DNA of 64,000 nucleotides from Rhodospirillales bacterium (GTDB lineage: Bacteria; Pseudomonadota; Alphaproteobacteria; Micavibrionales; Micavibrionaceae): contig CP060238.1 in assembly GCA_023898765.1 (NCBI GenBank), positions 1,674,001-1,738,000 of the forward strand. Reading direction: 5' to 3'. The notes below the pieces were generated by a model. It was given only the letters and a program-made list of their open reading frames with translations, was not told the origin of the DNA and did no database searches. The position numbers and the translations under genes are program-made. This document shows, piece after piece, positions 8,521-16,567 of the stretch (its first letter is position 1; the number at the start of each line of letters is the position of its first letter).

Positions 8521-9374
8521 AGATCGAAGACGTAGTCCTGGTTGCAAAACTCGCACGTCATCGTAATGACGCCGTCTTCCGCCATATCCTGTTTGTCTTC
8601 TTCCGGCATTGTTTTCAAAACGGCCTCCACTTTTTCAAAGGAGCAGCGGCACGTCTTTTCAAGAAAGCGCGGGTCGTAAACGCGCACCCCTTCCTCGTGG
8701 AACAAACGCGTTAAAATATCCTCCGCCGAAAGACCGGGATCCAGAAGCTCATCTTCCTTGCAGCTTTGCATCAGGATCATGGCCCGGCGCCAGTCGTCTT
8801 CCTCGATATTGCCGGAGGCGGTGCCGCCCTCTTCGGGCATGCGCTGAAGCATAAGTCCCTGCGCCCGCCATTTCCCGTCCCGCAGCCCGACCCCCATCAC
8901 AATGCCTGTTTCGATCTGTTCGGACTGGGCGAAGTAATGCTGCACGCACTCAAGGAGCGTCCGCCCCTTCAGTTCGACGATTCCCTGATACCGGTCCGTT
9001 TCCGGCCCCTGATCGACCGTAAAGGCGATGTGCCCTTTCCCCGTCAAATCCGGCAAAGCGTCGCCGGCCGCCGCAAGCGCCTCTTCTTTAAACGCCGCGC
9101 AGGCGCGTATGCCGCCATCGGAATTGATATCCGACACCAGCATGGAAAGAGGCCCGCTGCCTTGCACCTGAAGCGTAAATATTCCCCTGTATTTCAGCAT
9201 GGAAGACAGCAGCCCGCAAAGCGTCACGGTTTCCCCCAGAAGCCGGCTGACCTTTTCAGGATAGGCATGGGCGCCAAGGATATCGTCCACCGCCCCGTGA
9301 AGCCGGATAATCCGCCCGCGAAGCTGGCAGCTTTCGAGCTGGAAGGGCAGGATAAAATCTTCTTTTTCCGGCAT
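8517..9374 (-). CDS. hslO: Hsp33 redox-regulated chaperone
   Basis: 285 residues. Hsp33 is a cytoplasmic holdase activated by oxidants and unfolding. The C-terminal zinc switch is present as CRC (Cys 242 and 244) and CEFC (Cys 274 and 277), matching the family pattern CXC-X27-32-CXXC. The N-terminal substrate-binding domain includes DDILGAHAYPEKVSRLLGE and GPLSMLVSDIN. Located 13 bp downstream of the ABC-2 permease gene on the same strand, so possibly co-transcribed. The ribosome site is weak (AGGG about 10 bases before the ATG). Confidence 0.95.
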   Translation of the reverse strand: MPEKEDFILPFQLESCQLRGRIIRLHGAVDDILGAHAYPEKVSRLLGETVTLCGLLSSMLKYRGIFTLQVQGSGPLSMLVSDINSDGGIRACAAFKEEALAAAGDALPDLTGKGHIAFTVDQGPETDRYQGIVELKGRTLLECVQHYFAQSEQIETGIVMGVGLRDGKWRAQGLMLQRMPEEGGTASGNIEEDDWRRAMILMQSCKEDELLDPGLSAEDILTRLFHEEGVRVYDPRFLEKTCRCSFEKVEAVLKTMPEEDKQDMAEDGVITMTCEFCNQDYVFDL

Positions 9375-9387
9375 GTGCGTATAATCC

Positions 9388-10182
9388 CTAGCTCTTGATT
9401 TTGTAGCCGCTGCGGATCATCCGGAGGCACAAGGCCCCCATCAGGAAATTCAACACCAGAAGAAAAACGATCCCGGCCTGAACGTTCCCGTCCGCCTGAC
9501 CGATAAAGCCGTAGCGGAATCCGTCAATCATGTAGAAAAACGGGTTATACAGGGCAAGTTTCTGCCAGAATTCCGGCAATTGCCCGATCGAATAAAACGT
9601 GCCGGACAGGAACGTCATGGGCGTTATCAGGAAATTTGTCACGGCTGAAATATGGTCGAATCGTTCCGACCATATGCCGCCCGCCAGACCGAGGCTGGAC
9701 AGGAACATCGTCCCCAGAAGCGCGAAAAGGAAAATATGGCCCGCAGAATGAATTTCAACGCCCACAATCATGTAAAGGACGAGGGCCGTCGCCCCGCCAA
9801 CGCACAGGCCGCGCAAAATCCCGCCCAAGACATAGCCTGTATAAAATTCCGCCGGTGAAATGGGCGGCATCAGAATGTCCACAATATTCCCCTGAACCTT
9901 CGCGATGACTATCGAAGACGACGTGTTCGCGAACGCGTTTTGCACCATCGTCATCATCAGCAGTCCCGGCGCCAGAAATTCAAGATAGGGAACGTCCCCA
10001 ACCCTTTTGGCGATCGCGCCGAACGCCAGCGCAAAAACGGCATAAAACAGCAATGTGGTCATGACAGGGGCGATAACGGTTTGTGAAAACACGTTCAAAA
10101 ATCTCAAAACCTCTTTCTCAACCAGGGTTCGAAGACCGATGATATTGACCGCGCCGATTTTCCGGGGGCTAAAGTCCTGCAT
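9388..10182 (-). CDS. ABC-2 type transporter permease
   Basis: 264 residues from the ATG at 10182, which has an AGGA ribosome site; the frame stays open further upstream to 10764, but that part lies on top of recX and is not homologous in character. Six membrane segments are visible, and LPEFWQKLALYNPFFYMIDGFR near the C-terminus is typical of the ABC-2 permeases of the YadH/NodJ/DrrB group. These work with a separate ATPase subunit for export of lipids, polysaccharides or drugs; no ATPase gene is adjacent here, so the substrate cannot be told. Divergent from recX with 48 bp between the starts. Confidence 0.88.
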   Translation of the reverse strand: MQDFSPRKIGAVNIIGLRTLVEKEVLRFLNVFSQTVIAPVMTTLLFYAVFALAFGAIAKRVGDVPYLEFLAPGLLMMTMVQNAFANTSSSIVIAKVQGNIVDILMPPISPAEFYTGYVLGGILRGLCVGGATALVLYMIVGVEIHSAGHIFLFALLGTMFLSSLGLAGGIWSERFDHISAVTNFLITPMTFLSGTFYSIGQLPEFWQKLALYNPFFYMIDGFRYGFIGQADGNVQAGIVFLLVLNFLMGALCLRMIRSGYKIKS

Positions 10183-10230
10183 GATAATTCCTGTCTTTCC
10201 CGCCAAAGCGGGAGCCTCTATGATCCGACT

Positions 10231-10794
10231 ATGGATAAAAATAAGCCTTCCGCTCCCCAAAAGAAACCCCCGAAAAAGATTTCGGAGAGATATTTGTACA
10301 ATGCGGGTCTGGCCTATTTGCAGCGTTTTCCGGCCTCCACGCACCACTTCAAAGCCGTCATGGCCCGAAAAATAGACCGCTCCTGCCGTTTTCACAAGGA
10401 TCAGGCGCCCGAACCCTGCGCCGAAATGCTGGAAAAAACGGTCCTGAAATTTCAGGAACTCGGACTTCTGGACGATACCGCCTATCTGCGCGGCATGGTG
10501 ACATCCCTGCGCAGGCGCGGACTTTCTTCCCGTGCGATTGCCGCCAGACTGCAACAAAAAGGCCTTGCCGCCACAGACATTGCAAACGCCGTGAGAACCT
10601 ACGACATAGAAGAATATGACGGCCGGAACGGAGAGATGGAGGCTGCGCTTATCCTCGCCAGAAAAAAAGGAATCGGCCCCTTCCGCCGCAAGGAAAAAGA
10701 GCCGGACATCCAGAAGGAAATGGCCGCTCTCGCCCGCGCCGGATATTCTTACGATATTGTTCAAAAAATTGTCGGGACAGACGACGACGTTTAA
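10231..10794 (+). CDS. recX: RecX-family regulator of RecA
   Basis: 187 residues. RecX caps and limits RecA filaments. The protein has a basic N-terminus, then YLYNAGLAYLQRFPAST, ARLQQKGLAATDIANAV and the C-terminal AGYSYDIVQKIVG, which follow the three-helix repeat plan of RecX; the alphaproteobacterial form is often weakly conserved, so the call rests on pattern and size. No recA is in the window. Divergent from the ABC-2 permease and convergent with the PAS kinase, whose stop it overlaps by 4 bp. Confidence 0.75.
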   Translation: MDKNKPSAPQKKPPKKISERYLYNAGLAYLQRFPASTHHFKAVMARKIDRSCRFHKDQAPEPCAEMLEKTVLKFQELGLLDDTAYLRGMVTSLRRRGLSSRAIAARLQQKGLAATDIANAVRTYDIEEYDGRNGEMEAALILARKKGIGPFRRKEKEPDIQKEMAALARAGYSYDIVQKIVGTDDDV

Positions 10795-13406
10795 CTCGTT
10801 ATATCTTCGGTCGGCTCTATATCTTCCGTCGGTTCCGAAACCTCTCCGTGCCGCGAAAATTCACCGGCCTCATTACCTTCCGTTTCCACAAAATACGTGG
10901 AGACGCGCTTGGCCGGAAAGACAAGGGTCGCCGTGGTTCCGATTCCCTTTTGCGAGAAGAGTTCCAACGTGCCCCCATGAAGACGGATCAGCGCATTGAC
11001 GAGGGTCAGACCCAGCCCCGTCCCGGAATCGTTCCGGCTCATCTCCGTATTGACCTGCCCGAAAGGAGACAGGGCTTTTTTGATTTCACTTTCGTTCAAT
11101 CCGACCCCTGTGTCCGTGACGGAAACGCGCAGATTGCCCGACGAATCTATATCGGTATCGACACTGATCCGCCCACCATCCGGTGTAAATTTCACGGCAT
11201 TGGACAGCAGGTTAAGCAGCATTTGTTTGATGGCGTGCGTCTCGCCTATCACTTTCGGCGCATCGGGCCCGATCAGGTTATTGACGACCATGCCGCCTTC
11301 CTGGATTTTCGGATCCATAAGCTCCAGGGCAATCTTCACCGTTTTGTTCAGGTCGACGATCCCTTCATTCAGTTGCCGTTCGCCGGCCTCTATGCGCGAC
11401 ACATCGAGAATTTCATTGATGACATTCAGAAGCTTTTTCCCGCTGCTGTAAATGTCGCGGGCGTATTCCCAGTATTCCTTGCGTCCGACGGGGCCGAACG
11501 CTTCGTTTTTGATGATCTCGGAAAAACCGATAATCGCGTTGAGCGGGGTGCGGAGTTCGTGACTCATATTGGCCAGAAATTCGGATTTGGCACGGCTGGA
11601 CAAATCGGATTCGACCTTGGCTTCCCGCAGGGCGATCTCGGCCTCTTTTCTTTTGGTGATATCCTCCATGCTTCCTTCGAAGTAGAGGAGGTTTCCTTCT
11701 TCGTCGAAAACGCTGCGCACATTCTCGTTGACCCAGATAATGTCTTCGTTTTTGCAGTAGACTCTGGCTTCCATGTTTCTCGTTTCCTGCGTTTTGGCCA
11801 GTTCGTTTAGAAACTTCGAACGCCCTTCCGCATCGACGTAAATATGCGTATTGGCGTTGCGGACGTCCCGCAGGATCTCTTCCGGCGCGTCGTATCCAAG
11901 GATACGCGCCATAGAGCGGTTCGCGCTCAGGAACTGCCCGTCCGGCGTTGTCTGGTAAATACCGCCGGCGGCGTTTTCAACGATTGTCCGGTATTTTTTC
12001 TCCGCCTCGCTTAAGGCGCGTTCGGCCCGGCGGCGCTCTTCGACATCCGTAAAGGTTCCGACGATGCGCAGGTTTTTATTTCCATCCTGACGCATCATGG
12101 ACACGGCCATTTCAACGGCGCGAAAGGTTCCGTCGGACGTCCGAAGGCGCGTAAAGGCGCGGTAGGATTGCTTGTGCCCTTTGACAAGCTGTTCGAAGTT
12201 TTTCTGCTGCTCCGCCTGATCCTGCGGATAGAGCATATCGAAAAGGGTCCGGGACAGGGAGTTTTCAATGGAAAACCCTGTAACCTTTTTCCACGTTTCG
12301 TTCAAAAAGAGTATCTCTCCATCCACGGACGTTTCAAAAATAATATCGCTTACGGAATCGATCACGGCGCGGTTTTCCCGTTCGGATTTCTGGATCGCCT
12401 GGTTCAGTTTTTCCCGCTCGTTCACCTGCGTGTTCAGCTCGAAGTTTTTCTGGGCCAGTTCCTTGTTCATATTGGCCAGCCGCAGGGACTGTTTCTGGTT
12501 GTTCCGCACGTAAAGAGTCCCGATCAGGGTTAGCGTGCTTCCGAACAGGAGCATCAGGAAGGGAATTTTTTGCAAAAACGATTCCCGCTTGCTCATATCC
12601 AGGGAAACCGAAACATCGACTATCGATCCGCCCAGCGAAGACTGAAACGTTTTTTCGAATGCCGCTTTTTCATTTTTATTTGCGCCGACATTGGAAACTT
12701 TCAGCAAAAAATTTCCGGTTGTACGGTCGACGACAACCAGGCGGGACAAAGATTCATTCTTTTTCAGCCAGAGTTCGTCTATGGCCTGCTGCAGATCGAA
12801 CAGGGCAATAACACCTCTTTTTTGACCATAAGGCTTCAAAAGCGCGGCCATCCGGCTCTCCACGCCGAAGGTTTCAGAAACAAGCGCCGTATTCTGCCTA
12901 CCAAGACCGCTCATCAAGACGTCCCTGCCCTGCATTGATTCCTGTCTTCTTTCGAGAATTTCTTTGAGAATGGATTTCCTGCCGTCCACCTTATACCCGA
13001 GAAGCGTTTTCACTTCGTCGGCTTCCCCGTCTTCGGAAAACCGGACATCGTAAAACTGTTCGAAAATATCGACATTGGGAATGGATTGATAGACCGTCTC
13101 CAGCACATCTTCTTTGTCGCTCTCCTGTGCAAGGGACACAAAAGCCTCCGCCGTTGAAAAGCTTTCCCCTATATCGTCGAGATAATAGGCGATGCGCGTT
13201 CGAACATCTTCCGTCGAATTCACGAGGCTTTCATTGATAATCTCGCTGATAAAAACGCTTAAAGTCGCATAGGCCGTAACCGTCAAAATCAGGCCGTTCA
13301 AAAACACCATGAGCTGCGCCATGTTACTGGACAGCCATCCGGTATTCTTTATGGGCGGCGGCGGTTTCAGCCCCGGCCTGAAATTATCGTTTCCGATGAT
13401 GCTCAT
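10791..13406 (-). CDS. Membrane sensor histidine kinase with two PAS domains
   Basis: 871 residues. A membrane segment at about 29-53 and another at about 281-300 enclose a roughly 225-residue periplasmic sensor region. A coiled linker follows, then PAS 1 (about 345-465) and PAS 2 (about 470-590), each ending in the PAC-like signature TDVEERR or EDITKRK. The HisKA box FLANMSHELRTPLN puts the phosphorylated His at 616. The ATPase domain shows LLSNAVKF (N box), DTGVGL (G1) and GTGLGLT (G2). There is no receiver domain and no response regulator next to it, so its partner is elsewhere. The C-terminus ends in a short acidic repeat, EPTEDI twice, from an 18-bp tandem repeat at 10801-10836. Confidence 0.93.
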   Translation of the reverse strand: MSIIGNDNFRPGLKPPPPIKNTGWLSSNMAQLMVFLNGLILTVTAYATLSVFISEIINESLVNSTEDVRTRIAYYLDDIGESFSTAEAFVSLAQESDKEDVLETVYQSIPNVDIFEQFYDVRFSEDGEADEVKTLLGYKVDGRKSILKEILERRQESMQGRDVLMSGLGRQNTALVSETFGVESRMAALLKPYGQKRGVIALFDLQQAIDELWLKKNESLSRLVVVDRTTGNFLLKVSNVGANKNEKAAFEKTFQSSLGGSIVDVSVSLDMSKRESFLQKIPFLMLLFGSTLTLIGTLYVRNNQKQSLRLANMNKELAQKNFELNTQVNEREKLNQAIQKSERENRAVIDSVSDIIFETSVDGEILFLNETWKKVTGFSIENSLSRTLFDMLYPQDQAEQQKNFEQLVKGHKQSYRAFTRLRTSDGTFRAVEMAVSMMRQDGNKNLRIVGTFTDVEERRRAERALSEAEKKYRTIVENAAGGIYQTTPDGQFLSANRSMARILGYDAPEEILRDVRNANTHIYVDAEGRSKFLNELAKTQETRNMEARVYCKNEDIIWVNENVRSVFDEEGNLLYFEGSMEDITKRKEAEIALREAKVESDLSSRAKSEFLANMSHELRTPLNAIIGFSEIIKNEAFGPVGRKEYWEYARDIYSSGKKLLNVINEILDVSRIEAGERQLNEGIVDLNKTVKIALELMDPKIQEGGMVVNNLIGPDAPKVIGETHAIKQMLLNLLSNAVKFTPDGGRISVDTDIDSSGNLRVSVTDTGVGLNESEIKKALSPFGQVNTEMSRNDSGTGLGLTLVNALIRLHGGTLELFSQKGIGTTATLVFPAKRVSTYFVETEGNEAGEFSRHGEVSEPTEDIEPTEDITS

Positions 13407-13501
13407 ATCGATTCGAGATTCGTTATTTTTTACCCCTCTTTACTCTGGGCGATTAAGGTTAACGAACTCTTAAAAAGCGGGTATTCCGGCTTTAACTTTT
13501 T

Positions 13502-14827
13502 CTAGACGGGAAGATATACCCCGACCTTCAGCCCCCCTCTGGAGGAGTCTTCCAGCCGGATTTGCCCGCCATGCGACAGGATAATGTCCTGCGCGATCGG
13601 CAGGCCCAGCCCGACCCCGCCGGTTTTCTGGTTTCGGGACCCTTCCCCGCGGAAAAAAGGCTTAAAAACGTCTCCACGCAAACCGGGCGCGATGCCGGGA
13701 CCGTCATCCTCGATCAAAACTTCAATATGGTCGTCTTTACGCTGCGCGGACACCCAGCATTCCTTTGCGTATTTCCCGGCGTTTCCGATCAGGTTTGAAA
13801 AACAGCGCTCGAAAGCGACAGGACGCAGAACCAGAAACAGATCCTCCCCCTCTGCCAGATTTACCTTCGCGCCTTCGCGTTTGCTTGCGGCGACGACCCG
13901 CTCCAGAACATCGCGGATATTTGTACGTTCCGGCGCTTCGACGCCTTCCCCGCGCGCAAAATCAAGATAGGCGGAAATCATGCGCTCCATATCGGCGATA
14001 TCGCCCTTGAGGTCCCGGACATCCTGCCCGTCCCCCAGCATTTCCAGTTGCAGCTTCATACGGGTTAGCGGCGTGCGCAGATCGTGGGAAACGCCGGCCA
14101 GCATGGCTGTGCGTTGCTGGATCTGCCGGTCGATCCGCTCGCGCATTTCCAGAAAAGCCCGCGCGGCCTGCCGGACTTCCTTGGCCCCTTCAATTTTAAA
14201 AAACGGCACGTCGCGCCCCTTCCCGAAGCGCTCTGCGGCAATGGCCAGCCTGCGGATCGGGCGGATCTGGTTGCGCATGAACAGGACGGAAATCGCCAGC
14301 AAAACCACCGACGTTCCGATCATCCAGAGCAAAAAGATATAAGCCGAAGAGGAAAACAGCCGCCGCTGCGGCGTGACCACCACCAGCACCCCGTTTTTAA
14401 GCTGGAGCGCGATTTCAACCCACTTTTCCGTGATATCAATGCGAATGTCGTACGGGCGGCGCACCTGGGCTTCGATGGCGCGCGAGAGGGTTTTCGCGAC
14501 GACGGAGGCCCAGGATTCACGCGTCTGGTTCTGGGACTGGAGCTGCGCCCCTTCCTGAAAAGACACGCGGAAATCGAGTCCCTGTCCGAAATAACGGCCG
14601 ATTTGGGAAATCGTTTCGGGATCGGATGTCTGCTCGATCTGGTCGGCAATAATTTCGATTTCTCCCGCCACGGCATAGGCCAGACGGTCCGTCATGCGCT
14701 CCCAGTGCCGGTCGAAAAAAATGTAGGTCGTAATCACCTGCGTCAGCAAAATCGGGGTCGCCAGAATAAGGAGCGAACGCCCGAAAAGCGTCCGCGGCAG
14801 CATTTTTTTGATAACGTTCCAACTCAT
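13502..14827 (-). CDS. EnvZ-type sensor histidine kinase
   Basis: 441 residues. Membrane segments at about 16-37 and 161-183 flank a periplasmic domain of some 120 residues; a HAMP linker follows, starting at RNQIRPIRRLA. The dimerisation box LAGVSHDLRTPLTRMK gives His 248 as phosphoacceptor. The ATPase domain shows NLIGNAGKYA, DDGPGIAPG and GGVGLGLPIAQ. The protein is the partner of the OmpR-type regulator encoded immediately upstream: the regulator's stop abuts this ATG with no gap, so the two are translated from one message. The signal is not evident; EnvZ-like pairs usually respond to osmotic or envelope conditions. Confidence 0.93.
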   Translation of the reverse strand: MSWNVIKKMLPRTLFGRSLLILATPILLTQVITTYIFFDRHWERMTDRLAYAVAGEIEIIADQIEQTSDPETISQIGRYFGQGLDFRVSFQEGAQLQSQNQTRESWASVVAKTLSRAIEAQVRRPYDIRIDITEKWVEIALQLKNGVLVVVTPQRRLFSSSAYIFLLWMIGTSVVLLAISVLFMRNQIRPIRRLAIAAERFGKGRDVPFFKIEGAKEVRQAARAFLEMRERIDRQIQQRTAMLAGVSHDLRTPLTRMKLQLEMLGDGQDVRDLKGDIADMERMISAYLDFARGEGVEAPERTNIRDVLERVVAASKREGAKVNLAEGEDLFLVLRPVAFERCFSNLIGNAGKYAKECWVSAQRKDDHIEVLIEDDGPGIAPGLRGDVFKPFFRGEGSRNQKTGGVGLGLPIAQDIILSHGGQIRLEDSSRGGLKVGVYLPV

Positions 14828-15526
14828 CTAGACCACCTCCGCGCGCAAAAGATACCCTTTTCCGCGCACGGTCTGAAGATAGCGCGGGGCCTTGCTGTCT
14901 TCGCCCAGTTTCTTGCGCAGCCGCGTCACCTGTACGTCGATTGTGCGCTCTCCGGCGTCCATGCCGCACAGGGCCGCCAGTCTCTCCCGGCTTAAAATCT
15001 CGCCGGGCCGGCTCGCCAGCGCCTTTAGAAGCGTCGCTTCCACATCCGTCAGGCGGATATTTTCCTCCCCTCTGGCCAGTTCGTTTTGCCGGGGATCGAA
15101 AATCCACTCCCCCACCTTAACGGAACTTTCTTCCGTTTCGACTTTCGGGCGGCGGCGCAAAATGGCCTGAAGGCGCAAAACCAGTTCCTGCGGATCGAAA
15201 GGCTTGGTAAGGTAGTCATCCGCCCCCACCCCAAACCCGGCGACTTTATCCTCTGTTTCACCCAGCGCGGTAAGGAGAATAACCGGAATGTCGCTTGTCT
15301 GCCGCAGTTCTTCCGTCAGCGCCCGCCCGTCCTGTCCCGGCATCATGACGTCCAGCACCAGCGCGTCAAACACGGCCACCCTGAGCAGCTCTTTCGCGGC
15401 CTGCGCGTCCGCCGCCGAAAAAGCCAGAAATCCGTGCCCGCCCAGGTAACGGGAGACCAGTTTACGGATGCGCTCGTCGTCATCCACGACAAGAATATGA
15501 GGAAGCGCTTGATAATTTGTTGTCAT
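14828..15526 (-). CDS. OmpR-family response regulator
   Basis: 232 residues. The receiver domain (about 10-120) has the acidic pair DDD at 15-17, phosphoacceptor Asp 59 (LVLDVMMPGQDG) and Lys 108 (YLTKPF). The C-terminal winged helix (about 135-230) shows the OmpR/PhoB pattern LTDVEATLLKAL, RERLAAL and the DNA-contacting TIDVQVTRLRKKL. It would bind DNA as a dimer after phosphorylation by the kinase encoded directly downstream. Divergent from ilvE with 44 bp between the starts. In other alphaproteobacteria a similar regulator (PetR) sits near ilvE, which fits, but the name is not assigned here. Confidence 0.94.
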   Translation of the reverse strand: MTTNYQALPHILVVDDDERIRKLVSRYLGGHGFLAFSAADAQAAKELLRVAVFDALVLDVMMPGQDGRALTEELRQTSDIPVILLTALGETEDKVAGFGVGADDYLTKPFDPQELVLRLQAILRRRPKVETEESSVKVGEWIFDPRQNELARGEENIRLTDVEATLLKALASRPGEILSRERLAALCGMDAGERTIDVQVTRLRKKLGEDSKAPRYLQTVRGKGYLLRAEVV

Positions 15527-15570
15527 AGCGGCATTTTAGGGGAGATGTAAGCGGTAAGGAAGGAAAAACC

Positions 15571-16464
15571 ATGGCAGCAGGATCAGATTTCGGTGACCGG
15601 GACGGACTTATCTGGATGGACGGGAAGATTATTCCCTGGCGGGACGCCAGAATTCACATTCTGACCCACGGCCTGCATTACGCCTCTTCCGTCTTTGAGG
15701 GGGAGCGCGCCTACAACAACCGGATTTTCCGCATGCAGGACCATTCGGAGCGCCTCATCCGCTCGGCGGAGCTGATCGACATGCCCATGCCCATGAGCGC
15801 GGAACAAATCAACGAAGCCAAGATGGAAATTTTAAGCGCGAACAATCTCACGGATGCCTATATCCGCCCGATCGCCTGGCGCGGGAGCGAACAGCTCGGC
15901 ATTTCGGCGCAGGCCACGAAAACGCACATGGCCATCGCCTGCTGGGAGTGGCCCAGCTATTTCTCGAAAGAACAGCGCGAAAGGGGAATCAATCTTCAGA
16001 CGGCAAAATGGATGGCGCCGATGCCCGGCACAGCCGCCACCGCCAGCAAGACCGCGGGGATCTACGCCACGCACACCATGTCGAAACACGCCGCCGAAGC
16101 CAAGGGCTTTGATGACGCCCTGATGCTGGATTACCGCGGCTTTGTCGCCGAAGCCACGGGCGCCAACCTTTTCATGGTTAAAGACGGGGCGATCAAAACG
16201 CCCGCGCCGGATTGTTTCCTGAACGGCCTGACGCGCCAGACGGTTATCTCGCTGGCCAAAGAGCTGAAAATCCCTCTCGAAGAGACCCACATCAAACCCG
16301 AAGAGCTTCACGCGGCGGACGAAGTGTTCCTGACGGGAACCGCCGCCGAACTCACGGCGGTGGGGAAAATCGACGAGACGCAATACAAGGTCGGACCCGT
16401 AACCCGGCAGCTCCGCGATACCTACGAATCCCTCGTAAGATCCCAAAAGGCCGCTGCCGCTTAA
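15571..16464 (+). CDS. ilvE: Branched-chain amino acid aminotransferase
   Basis: 297 residues. The enzyme moves the amino group between glutamate and the branched-chain 2-oxo acids, the last step of Val, Leu and Ile synthesis, using PLP. Fold type IV features are visible: HYASSVFEGERAY near the N-terminus, the THTMSKHAAEAKG segment whose Lys should carry PLP, EATGANLFMV and the final FLTGTAAELTAV that binds the phosphate. Ribosome site AAGGAAGGA. A strong hairpin terminator follows, so it is probably transcribed alone. Confidence 0.93.
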   Translation: MAAGSDFGDRDGLIWMDGKIIPWRDARIHILTHGLHYASSVFEGERAYNNRIFRMQDHSERLIRSAELIDMPMPMSAEQINEAKMEILSANNLTDAYIRPIAWRGSEQLGISAQATKTHMAIACWEWPSYFSKEQRERGINLQTAKWMAPMPGTAATASKTAGIYATHTMSKHAAEAKGFDDALMLDYRGFVAEATGANLFMVKDGAIKTPAPDCFLNGLTRQTVISLAKELKIPLEETHIKPEELHAADEVFLTGTAAELTAVGKIDETQYKVGPVTRQLRDTYESLVRSQKAAAA

Positions 16465-16482
16465 CCTTTTGAAACAAAACAG

Positions 16483-16508
16483 GAAAAACGGGTTTTTTTC
16501 CCGTTTTT
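16483..16508. terminator. Rho-independent terminator between ilvE and the 696-residue gene
   Basis: AAAAACGGG, a seven-T loop and CCCGTTTTT form a perfect nine-base inverted repeat with A and T runs on both sides, so it can act on either strand. Its right edge touches the -35 box of the next promoter. Confidence 0.88.
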
Positions 16509-16536
16509 GCAATTTTTTAATCTTTTCCCGTATAAT
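16507..16536 (+). promoter_or_regulatory. Predicted sigma-70 promoter
   Basis: TTGCAA at 16507-16512, an 18-base spacer and a perfect TATAAT at 16531-16536, about 25 bases before the start codon of the 696-residue gene. It is one of the best promoter matches in the window. Confidence 0.7.
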
Positions 16537-16567
16537 TTAGGCACAATTACATAACGCGGGAAAATCG

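Noticed and set aside
14084..14995. 303-codon plus-strand open frame over the EnvZ-like kinase
   Set aside because: It covers a well-supported kinase and the regulator end, has no ribosome site and a shadow-like composition.
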